Positions 1 to 11,437 of a stretch of 64,000 bases of DNA are shown here, one piece after another. The first letter of the stretch is position 1; each line of letters opens with the position of its first letter. The position numbers and the translations under genes are program-made. The notes beneath the pieces are model-generated. The model ran no database searches, was not told the DNA's origin, and saw only the letters and a list, made by a program, of their open reading frames with translations. The DNA is taken from NCBI RefSeq assembly GCF_019649055.1, contig NW_026570261.1, positions 620,001-684,000 of the forward strand. Direction: 5' to 3'. Source of the DNA: Paramacrobiotus metropolitanus. Lineage: Eukaryota > Tardigrada > Eutardigrada > Parachela > Macrobiotidae.

Positions 1-896
1 CAAAAGCGGTGGCGGTCAGTGCGTAATTTGCGGTAGGTATATAAAGAGCATAATTTTTCCATAACTTTGTTTTTGCCATTTTTGAATCTCTTCCAAATAA
101 TAAATTTTAAAAAAAAATAAATAACGTATTTAATGCGTTGTTGCTGCACTATCCTGACCATTGCAGCTGGCTTGTAAAGACAATACAGAATTTTTATATC
201 AGAGTTGTCGATTTTTCCATCGCTTTATTTTATTGGCAAAATGCTCCGTTAACAAAAACAATAATTCTTAATTTAGGATTTTTGTTTGAAAACTGCATGT
301 CGACACGCACAGCAATTTTGTTGCTGGTGTATTAAAAGTCCTCTCACGCAGCGCTTTTCTATAGCGAATGACCGTACTTGAATGCAGTAGATCTGAAATG
401 CAGCATCTGTTGCGTTCAAGTAAAACTTGAATGCAGTTATTGTGCAGCTGAAAATATCATATAGTAAATAAGTTAACCGTGCTGATGGTTCAAAATTTAA
501 ATGTTTTGCAGGGCAGATGGAGTACTGCTCTCCCGGTCCTTGGCCAGACGCAAATCCACCGGGAAGTGCGTGGATGTCGACATCCACAATTGAGCTTGCC
601 ATCGTGACGATAATTAACTTGTGCATTTAGTAGTCGCTAATGCTATCCATGCTGGCTCATTTGTAATTTCTATCGTTCTTGTCAGTTTTCCTTTTATGCT
701 TCTGGCGCACTATCGAAATCTATTTTTGTATTTAATTACGTTGGTGTTTTCATGAGAAAGTATGTCTCGGATGCTGGTTTTTTATGCTAAACTTGTTATG
801 TCGTATATGCCAAAATAAATACAAAACGGTATCTGATATCCATATCTAAATGTTTCATATTGGTAAGTTTTATATAAAAGAGGAGGTAATCTGTAA
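1..896. other. AT-rich flank without a recognisable gene
   Basis: Short frames exist on both strands but none shows a recognisable domain, a conserved splice pattern or a paralogue elsewhere in the window. I see no structured RNA here. Probably intergenic or intronic DNA. Confidence 0.5.
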
Positions 897-1286
897 TAGA
901 GGCTTTTTGCAGAAAACACCATAACCATACCTTAACCATCGCTTATCGGGTAGCTGGACGACCGCCATCGAAGTGGCAGTGTACAGATTACCTTACAAAA
1001 AGCGCAACTGATTTCTAGGGGTCTTCGAATTTATTTTTTTTTCCTCGTGTTACGTGCCGTGGAATCCTTTGAAACATCAAAATTTAAATTCTCTGATGTT
1101 TTCTGTACTTGAAAAGTCTACTTCTAGCAAAGTTAAAGTATACAGGAGTTAAGAGGAGCTGTTGGAAGTCAGCTACCATACAACGAGTTTGTATGGTATC
1201 CGCACTTACCATACGCTCGCACTTAACCATAGCGTATGGTTAAGTGTATGGCTATGGTTAAGCGGAGCAGTTGCAAAAAGCCTCTA
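897..1286. mobile_element. Mariner-like MITE, ~0.39 kb
   Basis: The sequence starts with TAGAGGCTTTTTGCA (897-911) and ends with its exact reverse complement (1272-1286). Read as a TA target duplication plus a 13-bp terminal inverted repeat GAGGCTTTTTGCA, this fits a non-autonomous Tc1/mariner-type element. There is no transposase frame inside. The right half (about 1178-1262) is packed with short forward and reversed copies of CCATAC/GTATGG and AACCATA, which would fold into small stems. The class is inferred from the TA and TIR only. Confidence 0.6.
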
Positions 1287-1854
1287 ATATCTAAGGCTAA
1301 TTCAAAAGTAACCATTAAACTATATGATATTTCTGACGAGGGACAGGCACCAGCGGCATGACAACAGCGATCAAATAATTTTAAAATTTCGGTGGTCAAT
1401 AAGCGCTGAGCACGGCACCGTGAAGCAAAATATCTAAATTTCTAATTGAATAAAAAAAAGCGACAACAGCAATCAAACTTTTTTTGTGCTTGCGTTTCGA
1501 TAGTTCGTTTCCAGTTTGTTTGTATGTGACTCATTGATCATATTATGTGTCTCTATGAGTAATTATATACAGTCTGTAACTTTATGAATATTCCAGAAAA
1601 GCTTTTTTTATGCCGATTTGGAGCTCGATGTGTTGTATGCGTTCGACGTTCGCTGTAGGTTGACATAAATCTAAGTGCTCATCAATGGCGTATGGCCGGA
1701 GTGGGAGTATAAGGAGATCTTCGTCTGCCAGTGCGTTTTCCGTAATGCTGGATTCAGCTGCTGTAGGCCAGGATGGATGGTACGTATTTCCAGGTGTTTA
1801 TTACATTAATCGACCGAAGCGTAGCGAAGGTCATCTATGCTCAGCGAATATGGA

Positions 1855-2290
1855 AAATATGGTGTCCGTCCGTCGGTCACCGCCACCAAATGCACATTGA
1901 GCAGTGGCCGTTTCTTACAAATGCACACGTTCGCCGTAGCCGTATATACTCCCGGCCTATGTAACTGGTGGTATCCGTCCGTCGGTCACCGCATATGAAA
2001 GTGAATAGATACTGTGGCCGTTTATGCTCACGATACACAAACCTTGTGGTGTCTGTGCGTCGGTCACCGCCACCGGTGGCGGTACTGTCCATATGTGCAT
2101 TTGGTACTAAATGCACATATGGACAGTACCGCCACCGGTATCGGTTACTGGATACACACCAGCTCCGTGGCCGTTATACTAACGCCCCATGAACTTGGTG
2201 GTATCGTCCGTCGGTCACCGCCCAAAAAACGGAAAGGGCCGTTTATACACTCACGGCTTGTAATAGCCGTGGTGTCAATTCTTTGGTTCC
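1855..2290. repeat. Diverged tandem repeat, 4-5 units of ~75-150 bp
   Basis: The segment GTCCGTCGGTCACCGC recurs near 1868, 1977, 2055 and 2203. Each time it follows a GGTGGTATC- or GTGGTGTC-like stretch and is followed by GTGGCCGTTTATA-like sequence. Unit lengths differ because the interior of each unit has changed independently. Several overlapping open frames here arise only from the repeat. Confidence 0.7.
2072..2139. repeat. Perfect 31-bp palindromic arms, 6-nt loop
   Basis: Arms 2072-2102 and 2109-2139 are exact reverse complements around the loop GGTACT. The structure sits inside one unit of the surrounding tandem repeat and accounts for that unit's extra length. A perfect hairpin in an otherwise decayed repeat suggests recent formation. 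Confidence 0.9.
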
Positions 2291-2991
2291 ACTCCCCTTT
2301 GGTTCCGGTGCGCTGTTTACTAACTGTAAGTATTGTCCTTATACAGATGTTTTCCCAAAAATACTTTAGAATATTTGAGCCGCTCGGTGGTAAAGCACTA
2401 CCTCGTACGGAAAAAAGTCACACGAAGCTCCATGTGCTAAATCTATAATGTGTTGCGTGTGCGGTGAAATCAAAAAAAGGCAAAACTACAGATACACCCG
2501 TTGCCCTTTCTGTGATAGATAAAATTTAAAAAGTATTGTCTCACAATTCCTCTACGTAATACCGCCACAGCCATCTTCGGGAATCGGTAAAACGTCCGTC
2601 CTAATTTCTCCCAAATATGCTGCCGTCTAGGTTTTCTAAAATTTGAGACTGTGACCGGTAGAAATGACCATTCAAAAACTTACCAGACTCCCTATATGTT
2701 GCCCCCTCACCTGACCATCGTTGAAAAGGCAACCTTCGGCAAGAACGATGAAATGAGAGTTTTTCACCGAAATCATAATGTTTGAATTCCAGTTGCCGTA
2801 ATCCATTACTTTTACATATAAACACCTAAATTACCGCCAGCGTTAACAGTAATTGTCACCAAGACGAAACAAAATATTCATCGAAAATTAATTTTTATAA
2901 AAGGAAAATTACTTAGAATGAATGAATTAGAATCAATTCTGCTAAATTAGAAACACTTGAAAAGTTGCCATGTATGTGTTACTTTAGGGAG

Positions 2992-4073
2992 CTTAATAAG
3001 GCCAATGTCAAAACGACGGCGGAATTTTCTGCCGGCGGAAATTTTGTAAGGTCAAAACGACGGCGGAATTTCTTGCCGGCGGAAATTTTGTGTGGTCAAA
3101 ACGACGGCGGAAATTCCCATGGTCAAAATGCCGGCGGAATTTCCTGAACATGCTTTTTTTTACGGAAACCACGAACTGATAAAAAACCAACTTATTGGTA
3201 AACTAGTAAGTACAAGCTTGACATTCTATGTATTATGTATCTATGTATTCTTGGGAAACAAAGTTCTACTTTTGCTAGTTCCAAAAGATGGTTGTCGTTC
3301 TAGCTTATGGTTCGGCAGATAAACAGTCAACAACAGCAAACGAGATTTACAACTCAAAAAAGTTGAACAATTAAAAAAACACAAACAAACAAGAAACACA
3401 ATGACAAAAGAGCATACGTACGTGCTCAAATAATTTGTGATGCAGCCGCTTCTGCCGCAAAAATGAGTCGATTAACGCGGTTTCTGTGTTTCTCTGCGCG
3501 TAAGATTCTTCGTTTAGTCTACATTCAGAGAAGTTGTGAGTCTTCCCAGGAAAGCCTCCAAAGGGATCACACTAGATCACACTTCAGTGCCATCGCCGCA
3601 GTGCCATTGTCAAGCACCTTGTTTGTCTCTTTTGCGCGGCTCAGGTATTCTCTTGAACTCATCCGCGCGTTCTGTGCAAACCGCCAATGCAACAACGCAC
3701 ATACAGACAGTACATACATACATGCGACCCGATAAAGAGGCTTATATTAATAACGGAGCGCCCGAATCTGTGTAAGATTCATTTTTCTTCCAAATTGTTT
3801 TCCAATATGCACAGTAAATGCACAATATGCACAGTAAATGCACAGTAAATGCATCTGTGTAAGATTCATTTTTCTTCCAAATTGTTTTCCAATATGCACA
3901 GTAAATGAAATTAAAGTTACAAAAATTCCGCCGGCATTTTGACCACGAGAAATTCCGCCGTCGTTTTGACCTCACAAAATTTCCGCCGGCAAGAAATTCC
4001 GCCGTCGTTTTGACCTCACAAAATTTCCGCCGGCAGAAAATTCCGCCGTCGTTTTGACATTGGCCCTTAATAA
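2992..4073. mobile_element. hAT-like non-autonomous element, 1.07 kb, 8-bp TSD
   Basis: The element runs 3000-4065 and is flanked by the identical octamer CTTAATAA (2992-2999 and 4066-4073). The ends begin GGCCAATGTCAAAACGACGG and are inverted repeats. Each end consists of subterminal tandem copies of GTCAAAACGACGGCGG and GCCGGCGGAAATTTTGT, spaced about 44 bp (left copies at 3008, 3052, 3096, with a variant at 3122); the right end (about 3920-4058) is the mirror image. Such subterminal repeats are usual transposase-binding sites. The interior has a direct duplication (about 3769-3830 and 3852-3907) but no transposase frame. An 8-bp duplication points to hAT or a related superfamily. Confidence 0.8.
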
Positions 4074-4228
4074 CTTTCTGAGATTTGAAATGTGATTTCA
4101 GCATGAAGAACTTTACTTGCACAGCTAGAGAAACAATTTACGCAGTTGTAGGAGCAACGAAATTTTCGTATCAGCCTTGGAGGTTTTACCGGTTATGGAT
4201 TTTTGCTGTATATTTTTGTTGTACCGGT

Positions 4229-4805
4229 TGCAAATTTTTGCTGTAACATCCATTTTACTAATTTTCGGCAGCTCTGCAGAAGATAGAGTACTGTACATGA
4301 GTTTTAAATATGCTAATAATTGTAAACATCGTATAATGCAATGGCACCGGAAACGACCTAAATATAAATATAAATTTATCTCATATTCCTTATGTTTGTT
4401 TATCTTATATTCCTGCTACGCTTCGGTCATGCAGTGCCCGCCAAAAGCGAGTGCACTTTCCTAGTTTAGTTTAGTTTAACTTATTTCGATCAGACAAACC
4501 CTGAGGCAGTTACAAGCCTGGTCACATTATAATGCAAACAACAACAAAAATAACAGTACAGTAATATAACTAGGAAAGTGCGCTCGCTTTTGGCGGGCAC
4601 TGCATGACCGAGGCGTAGCAGGAATATAAGATAAACAAACATAAGGAATATAAGATAAATTTATATTTATATTTAGGTCGTTTCCGGTGCCATTGCATTA
4701 TACGATGTTTACAATTATTAGCATATTTAAAACTCATGTACAGTACTCTATCTTCTGCAGAGCTGCCGAAAATTAGTAAAATGGATGTTACAGCAAAAAT
4801 TTGCA
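4229..4805. repeat. Long inverted repeat, ~238-bp arms
   Basis: Left arm 4229-4466 and right arm 4568-4805 are reverse complements with only a few mismatches (for example within GAGTGCACTTTCC versus GAGCGCACTTTCC). They are separated by about 100 bp. A transcript crossing it would form a long near-perfect hairpin. It may be two oppositely oriented copies of one element, because the sequence GCAGAGCTGCCGAAA occurs twice within the right half. Confidence 0.85.
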
Positions 4806-5280
4806 GAGCTGCCGAAACAGTACAGTACAGTACAGTAATATAAAAATAACAGTTTCGACAGTAGTTCAGCCGCAACCTCATGGCGTATATAATTTGCTCA
4901 GCTAATGATCGAGAAAACATATTTTGCGAGCCAGCATGCGAAGACAACCGTACAGAGTTTATGCTACCGGTTACAGTTTTCATTTCTGTTTCCAGCAGCA
5001 AAACAATTAGCACTGTTAACGTTATTCACTGTGCTTCCTCAGCATGCAGACGTGTTCACCTCATCACCTGTACGAATCGATCCATCTGCAGATTGTTTTT
5101 GGTTTTAAATTTCAAAGCTATTTCCAGGCTCCAGCTATGGATAATTCGATTGATTTGTTGCCCATGTATGGCATTCAAAGATCTTGCCCATAGCCTGAGC
5201 CATTGCCAGTTATTGGTAGTTAACATGGAAAGCTCTCAGACTTCACAATCAGCTCGTTCAAAGTTAAGACAGCCAATGAA

Positions 5281-5404
5281 TCAGACGCGAAAAAGCTCTC
5301 CGAGTGCAAACAGAGCCATTCTGCTCAACTTGCACACATCCAAAAGTCTCAGATCACTTTCGATCCATGATTTCGGCGTCCCGTCTGCGTGAAAGCCGCT
5401 AAAC
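5281..5404 (-). CDS. Last coding exon of an uncharacterised gene (locus A)
   Basis: This minus-strand exon is bounded by a splice acceptor (CGTTCACAG just above 5404) and ends with TGA at 5281-5283. It reads in phase after the 6077-6838 exon, whose final two bases plus the first G here make a Val codon. The product begins FSGFHADGTP and ends GELFRV. The exon at 19350-19473 has the same 124-bp length, the same acceptor position and stop, and a closely similar product, so purifying selection on this frame is likely. No known domain is recognised. Confidence 0.7.
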
Positions 5405-6076
5405 CTGTGAACGAGCACCATTATAATAAATGTTTTCTGGTAAAGTTTAGTTCTCTTTTCGCATTTTAATTACGTATTATTATTATTATTGTTTTTTCTT
5501 TATTTTCTTGTATTTCGTTTCATTCTCCTCTTGTACTCGTATCGATTAACTCGCCACGGATAACGAATAATTAATCAATACAAGAGGGGTTATGGCTATT
5601 TTGTCACAGTATTCTGCTGTGCACCTGCAATGAATAGGTTTTTGATGTTTTGCGGTGCACCAAAATAGCTTTTGTCTGCTTCTCCGTACATTTAACGGCA
5701 AAATAGTCATTCCCTTTTGGTACTGCTGTTCACGTATACGCAATGTACCGCCAACCCGAAACTGCTTGCCAGGCAGCAGCAGCCTGGCAAGCCGATTGTG
5801 TAGCACACTTGTATTGCAGGATTTGCCTTTATATAAAGTACAGTATATTTTTATTCCTTCATGAAATGCACAAGCGTCCCAAATATGATTGTAACATCGA
5901 ATTAAAAATTTTATTAAATTTATTTAGTATAATTAGTAAGTAACTGGTTGGGAAAAATGGGTACAGTAAGTAATGGTAAGTAGTTGAAAAATTTTGGGGT
6001 TATTAGTAAAAAATAGTAAGTAAAAGTTTTGGACGATTAGAAATGCACCATATTTATTCTACCTCGGTAAACTTAC
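5405..6076 (-). other. Intron of locus A containing a dispersed repeat
   Basis: This 672-bp stretch lies between a GTAAGT donor (6071-6076, minus strand) and the acceptor at 5405. It contains one copy (about 5715-6040) of a repeat that recurs at about 7650-8040. It includes a GTAAGTA-rich, AT-rich tail on the plus strand. Confidence 0.6.
5715..6040. repeat. Dispersed repeat, copy 1 (second copy at 7650-8040)
   Basis: Both copies contain CGCAATGTACCGCCAACCCG near the start, AGCAGCCTGGCAAGCCGA in the middle, CCTTCATGAAAT and then an AT-rich tail of AGTAAGTA repeats. They lie in direct orientation about 1.9 kb apart. The second copy has a short insertion after AACTGC. No coding capacity is seen. 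It is probably a short transposon family. Confidence 0.75.
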
Positions 6077-6838
6077 ACTGATAAAAGTGCTCGGATGGTC
6101 TCCCACTGATATGGATAAGCGAGATTCTGCACCCAACGAGCATGAACACGTTTGACCTTTACATAAACGTCGTCCGCGACAGGTGGGAAATATTTATCCA
6201 CCGTCCACATGAATTGGCTGATCATGCTCTCCAGGTCTTGGTTGCAATCCAAAACCAGCTGCGGTATCGTAATGTGGAGTCTATCAATCTCGAACACAAC
6301 CGGCTGGAGTTCGGATCCGATCGGCTTCATCCACATAACCTCGTGGGCGGGCAAACGCACGAGCCCCATTAAACCGGAATTAATAAATATTTGATACAGA
6401 GCGTTGCCAAAAATGTTGCTCAATTTCCAGTTATGTAGTACCATGCGTTGGCTGCTGTTTTGGTGAAACATTAACCATGTTGTCGCACCATGTCTGGAGA
6501 GGAATTGTCTGTTGTCAGATTGTGAAATCCTAGTGCATCCGTACAGGAATCCGGAATCGAAGGTAACGTAATCGAAATCTTTGAAAATTATTGTAGACAG
6601 CTTGATTTGCATGGATCTCACAATTGTCAGCAAATCAAACAGATAGTTTTCGTCGGAGATTGGTTTTAAAATCGTAAGGCTTTTTGTCACCGAGCTAACG
6701 GTACAGCTCAACAGGAATGCGCCTTTGAAGCAATCGAAGTTGTCCGATTTCGTTTCTTCAGTACATGTTTCCAAACAGATTGTAATATGCTCGGAAGCGG
6801 AACGACTGTTCAGGAGCTGCTGCCATAAAGGGCACACT
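6077..6838 (-). CDS. Internal coding exon of an uncharacterised gene (locus A)
   Basis: The exon of about 254 codons follows an acceptor (GTTTTGACAG on the minus strand above 6838) and ends at a consensus GTAAGT donor (6076-6071). The open frame continues upstream into hydrophobic residues, but these translate the intron. Its paralogue at 23614-24381 has the same acceptor position, donor and reading phase. Shared blocks are LWQQLL, SMQIKL, LHNWKLSNIFG, LPAHEV.WMKP and VHARWVQ near the C-terminal end. No catalytic motif or known domain is visible. Regions of invariant Trp and Leu suggest a folded protein with a structural or interaction role, which is inference. Confidence 0.7.
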
Positions 6839-7094
6839 CTGTCAAAACAGCAAAACCAAAACAATATATTTGCAAAAGCGAACGCTGCACAAACTATGAG
6901 TAATCTTCCGCTCTCGCAATACACGCAAGAGCTTTTATGAAAAAAAATTATGTTTTTGGTGAGCTCAATGGTATTAAAAATTACATTTTAAAGTTTCATG
7001 GAAATGCTATGACTTCAGTTCAAATTCCGTAACGTTTCTACTTGCTTTTTACAGCAAAAAGCAAAAAAGATCGGATTTTTTAGTAGCAACCCAA

Positions 7095-7312
7095 ATAAAA
7101 AAGCAATACGTTACTCTCGCCTCTCGGTCCCCGTCATGAACCATGATATCGACATAACGGCGATTTACGTAAAATAAGCAAAACTTTATTGCACGATGCA
7201 CGCCAATGCTTTTACAAAGTTTTGTTTATTGTACGTAAATCGCCGTTATGTCGATATCCTGATTCATGACGGGGACCGAGAGGCTAGAGTAACGTACTTA
7301 ATGCTTTTTTAT
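7095..7312. repeat. Inverted repeat with ~95-bp arms
   Basis: Left arm (about 7095-7189) and right arm (about 7214-7312) match closely through AAAAAAGC, CTCTCGGTCCCCGTCATGA and GACATAACGGCGATTTACGT. The spacer is about 24 nt. No clear target duplication is seen. It could be a fold-back MITE or a source of hairpin RNA. Confidence 0.85.
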
Positions 7313-7649
7313 TAGCAAACTTAACTAACCTCTAGTGATGTGCTACTAAATAAAACTAAATAAATGCTATTTAATTAGTAAAAGCTTCCCTAAAATTAAA
7401 TGTGGAGTAAACAGTAAAGTTTTACATGCAAAATTAGTAAAAGTAAGTAAATATTCAGCTACAATAGTAAATAGTAAGTAAATAGTAAGATTTGGCTACC
7501 GCTAAATGAAAGTTATTTACTAATTCATTTACTGATCGAATTTTAGCAAATAACCAGATGAAAAACTCGTTGGTATACTGAGGCAGGTTCATCATTAACG
7601 GCGTTGCATACTAAAGTTGGCGGCGCCAACTTGGCGCCTTAACAGACGG

Positions 7650-8040
7650 TGGTATTACTGTTCACGTAAACGCAATGTACCGCCAACCCGAAACTGCGGT
7701 TACGTTACGTATTATTATAAGAATTTGAAACACTGCAATGCAACAGCAGCCTGGCAAGCCGAATGTGCAATACATTTGTACTGCTAGATTTTGCCTTTAC
7801 AGACCATAGATTCGCATAAAGTACAGTACATTTTGATTCCTTCATGAAATCCACAAGTGTCCCAAATATGATAATAACATTAAATTAAAAATTAAATTAA
7901 ATTTATTTAGTATAATTAGTAAGTAATTGATTGGGAAAAATGGCAATAGTAAGTAATAGTAAGTATTTGAAAAATTTTGGGTTAATAGTAAGTAAAAGTT
8001 TTGGAAGATTAGTAAATAGTAAGTAAGGTAGCAGGAAGCT
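7650..8040. repeat. Dispersed repeat, copy 2
   Basis: This is the second copy of the repeat at 5715-6040, in the same orientation, diverged and with a short insertion. It ends in a long run of AGTAAGTA-type tandem units. Confidence 0.75.
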
Positions 8041-9200
8041 GTAGTAGCACATCACTACTAACCTACTGACAATTATGTAAAATAAATACAAGTACATTCA
8101 TCAAGCAGTCCTTAGCCGATAACAGCGTTGTCTTGCATATACCACACTCATCAACCGGATGTTGCGCATACAAAAGGGTGTTATTTGGCAGGATAATGTA
8201 CTACACTGTACATGGATGCATCATGCGACATGCATATTACTGGTTGCATAATACGGAAAAAGAGTTCGGAAAGCACGCAAACGAAAATTTTGGTCAATGT
8301 ACACGATATTCACTATTCACTGAGACTATAATTATTGCATGTTCCATCATAGTTCATACCATTAACGGTGTGATTTCCCGTAAGGGTACCCCTAGCCGTT
8401 AAAAGTGGGTTTGGGTACAAAACTCCTTACCTTTTAAGCTTTGCGCATGTAGGTAGTTCTATAAAAGAAAATATTGCGCTCAGAAGTACCGGTGGCAAAT
8501 TAGCAATAGAAGCAACGTCATCCAGCTGGTCCGTTTGCACACCTACGAGAAGAAAAGATGACGTTGAGAGTTCAACATGGGACGTGCAACGGGTAATACG
8601 CTAGCTGCAGCTACGGTGCTCTATAATAAAAAGGCACCAATTAATAAAGCCCATTAAAACTTCGTTTATTCTCCGTCACATCTTTACCAAAATAGAAGTA
8701 AGCAATGAATAAAAGTTCCATCCAGCCTACTGAGTCGAAAACCCAAAGGGATCTATAATTTTTGGCGCGTCTCCGTCAAAAAATGTACCTCCATATTGGT
8801 GCCTTTAAGCCTTAAGCTACTCGATGACCTACTAGTTATTGACCTTCAGTTCTTTTTTCCACCTTGGTCAGCACTACATACATAGTTTGCTTATCGATAC
8901 TACATAGTTTGTTGATCCTCATGAATTTGCTATCCGTCAAATCGCGGCATTTTTGCAGATGTTATAGCCGCGTTGCCCGATTAGATAACTGCTGGCAGGG
9001 TCAACACAGAAACACACTACAAAATCAGTGCAAACCCAGCTCACATAAATACTGAGCGAAAGGGCCTGCTAAACGGCATTTGCTTAACACTTATCGTTTT
9101 CGAAATGGCTGTGCGCCCAAACATTCCGGGCACGAAGCAAATCGGCTTTACGCCCAATGTCCGGGTGCGGCTAAGGCGCTGACACATAAGACAAAACACC
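8041..9200. other. No confident gene; dispersed repeat near 8413-8560
   Basis: The stretch around 8413-8560 resembles 28090-28250: both hold CTTACCTTTTAA- or TTTACCTTTTAA-like sequence, a CAGCTGGTCC block and AGAAGA. A minus-strand candidate exon below 9178 has a good acceptor tract (TTTTGTCTTATGTGTCAG) but no convincing donor. In the phase left by the 10621-11437 exon it meets a stop, so I do not call it. Confidence 0.4.
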
Positions 9201-9223
9201 AAAAGACCAGCAAGGTGTAACAA

Positions 9224-9637
9224 GTGATGCGGAATCCGGACAATGGAGAACTGTCATGCAGCTGCTACGCTTCCTGTATGTTTAGTCCGCCTTGCCGACA
9301 TGCACTTGTCACAAGGCGTTTCCAGATTATGCATTCTTTTTATGTCGAGGACTGTCTCCCAAAATGGCAGAGAATATCGTTGGATAGCACAGGCGAACAT
9401 GTTGACCTTTATCATGGAGTTGTGTTCAACGCAATAGATGAAAACGAAAAAATTAAGCCAGAAGCCGAAGCGAAGGGCGACGAATTAATCGAAAAGAAAG
9501 TGTATCGTTCAGCAGCGAAATCCAACGAAGCGTTTAAAATTTGGTCGATGCGGTGTGTCGCTTTGTTTTTATTTTCTTATTTTTCCAGTTTACCTTTTTC
9601 TTGCGGATACAGATATACTAAAACCTTGACCCTTTGA
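9224..9637 (+). pseudogene. SWIM zinc-finger fragment, MULE-type
   Basis: Residues 12-26 have the SWIM spacing CxCx9CxH (CSC, then PPCRH), followed by an aromatic stretch and PKWQRI. In Mutator-like transposases and their domesticated relatives a PCRH motif is likewise followed by a region ending near an R/K-W pair. The frame is only 137 codons, and upstream sequence shows no DDE transposase core. After about residue 105 it becomes hydrophobic and is probably intron or junk. I infer a decayed or single-exon remnant of a MULE-like element. A host SWIM-domain gene exon is the alternative. Confidence 0.5.
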
Positions 9638-9837
9638 TGTGCCAGCAGTCAGTATTGAGTTCGGCGATGCTTACTGGAAGAGGATGCGGTAATTTTAATG
9701 GTGCTTATAACGGCATCTTTAAAAATTCTAGCAACCGATGTTTTACTGCCAGTTGTTTCGAAAGTTCTTAGGAGACCCACAAAGTACAAGGTATTCGTGA
9801 CTCCGAATTTAATTTTTTCTAATTTAATAAATTAAAA

Positions 9838-9975
9838 ATGAATAAATTATCCGTGTACGCAGCCAAAACCCGTTTCTAAACTCCGTGCACGCAGTTAAGA
9901 CCCGTGCGGACCCAAAAAAGTCATCCGTGCACGCAGCCAACTCCCGTGTTTACCCGTGCACGCAGCCATAATGTT
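9838..9975. repeat. CCGTGCACGCAGCCA-type repeats, one element end
   Basis: Four imperfect copies of CCGTGCACGCAG occur together with GGACCCAAAAAAGTCA. The same arrangement closes the element at 41325-42085, so this is probably a solitary end of the same MITE family. Confidence 0.6.
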
Positions 9976-10620
9976 AAAATTTTGTCAAAATATCTTTCGT
10001 CTGTAGTCAGTCGCTGCATAAAATGCCGAAGGAAACTCGTTCGTTCTTCATCAATTACAACGGGCGTTTGATTATCTGAATCAAGGATATCGTTTCGCGT
10101 AATGCTGGTGACAGAAACGACGACGCGGTTTCATGCCAAACAGATCCGTCTAAAAACGAAGGTAACAATATGCCGCACCTTTTCCGGCGAACTATGAGCA
10201 ACAAGTGAGAAACTGGGAGTGGCAAAAGCACAACGATGCGATGCCATGTAAGATTTAATCAAGCGCGGTCGTGTCCCAATGAAATGACATAGCCGGTCAC
10301 GGCAACAATGAAGTTACCGGCTGCAGAAGCTGAAATGTTACTGGTCACATTGAACTGTCCGATCCAAGGCGATCTTGAAGAGATATTCTAGACACTACAG
10401 AAAGCATTTGGAATAACGAAATTTGTTTGTATTTTTAATAATGTCTCTTCAGTAATACTATTTTGTCAAATAGTGAAATGGCATTATACAGATGGTCAGA
10501 AATCGGTAGTTTATCTGCTAACGGTGTTTTTGTACTTCGCTTCAACCGGCACCCAACCGGCAACCGACGTTTCTATTGTGATGAATTTACCAGCGAAATG
10601 GGGGAGCGGATGTTTCTAAC
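9976..10620. other. No gene recognised
   Basis: A short plus-strand frame (10463-10696) partly overlaps the minus-strand exon and has no conserved feature. On the minus strand this is the intron following the exon that ends at 10621. Confidence 0.4.
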
Positions 10621-11437
10621 CTGCATCGTTGAGGAGTTCTTTATTGCCGCTAAAGTCTTTAGGGCAAAACGGCGGCAAGTCGGCCCGACTGGTTAGATGG
10701 ATCAGCAACATTTCCGACAGTGTTGTAGCCGTCCACTGCATTGTTTCTGAATCACCTGCCAGGCTGATAACAACGAACAGGCATCCGTCTGGGTGGATTC
10801 GAAGGTGGAACCGACAGCAGTCCGACAAGTTGGCCAGCCGGACATCCCGCTTCATCGTGTCTCGAAAATGCTTGATGATCCGATATCTGTCGGAAGCGTC
10901 GCTAAAAATGTATTTCGCTCTGTTGAATGGAATGAAAAGTTGCTTGTACAGTAGCCCGTCAACTCGGCACAACAAAGGCGGCTCTGTGACCGGAAGATGG
11001 GCGACAATTTGGCATTTATCCACCAGCTCCATGCGAACCTTCTTAGAACTATTCTCCGTCCCACAAATCTCCGTTTTAACACGAAATATTTGGCAGGATC
11101 GGCATGCACTGACCATATTTACAACAACGGCTGGCCGAAAGCGAAACGGCCCATCGTCTTTGTCGCGGAGAGCCGCAAATACCTGCATGCCATGAAAAGT
11201 TTCATTCCTGTGCGTATCCTCTATGAACAGCAAGGGCCATACGCGGCCTGCATGGATCCAGCTGGCTTTGACCTTTGTGGATCCAAATTCAATGTGCGCG
11301 TAGTCTCCGCAGATATTCTGAATGTATCCCAGCCAATACTCGTTGCCGTCGTTGCGAACGACGACTGTGTTCTGGTAGCTCATTTGCTGCGCATCAAACA
11401 AGAGCCGCTCGTACGGCGGCATCGACACTGTCACCAT
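10621..11437 (-). CDS. Coding exon, 272 codons, possible SH3/Tudor-like N-terminus
   Basis: I start at the ATG at 11437 because it lies in AAAATGG context and a pyrimidine-tract acceptor (CATTTTTCAG) sits just upstream, so the extra N-terminal residues of the longer frame are intronic. The exon ends at CAG|GTTAGA (donor at 10620), leaving one base. Residues about 20-62 (NTVVVR, YWLGYIQ, GDYAHIEF, WIHAGRVWPL) look like a small beta-barrel with regular aromatics, as in Tudor/SH3-like folds; this is inference. LRDKDDGPFRFRPA follows and is shared with the pseudogene at 16124-16489. It may be the 5' part of locus A (6077-6838, 5281-5404), since orientation and order agree, but the phases need an unseen intermediate exon. 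Confidence 0.65.

Noticed and set aside
9041-9223. Candidate minus-strand exon with a good acceptor near 9178
   Set aside because: No convincing donor, and in the phase required after the 10621-11437 exon it hits a stop at once.
10463-10696. 77-codon plus-strand ORF
   Set aside because: It partly overlaps the supported minus-strand exon and shows no motif.
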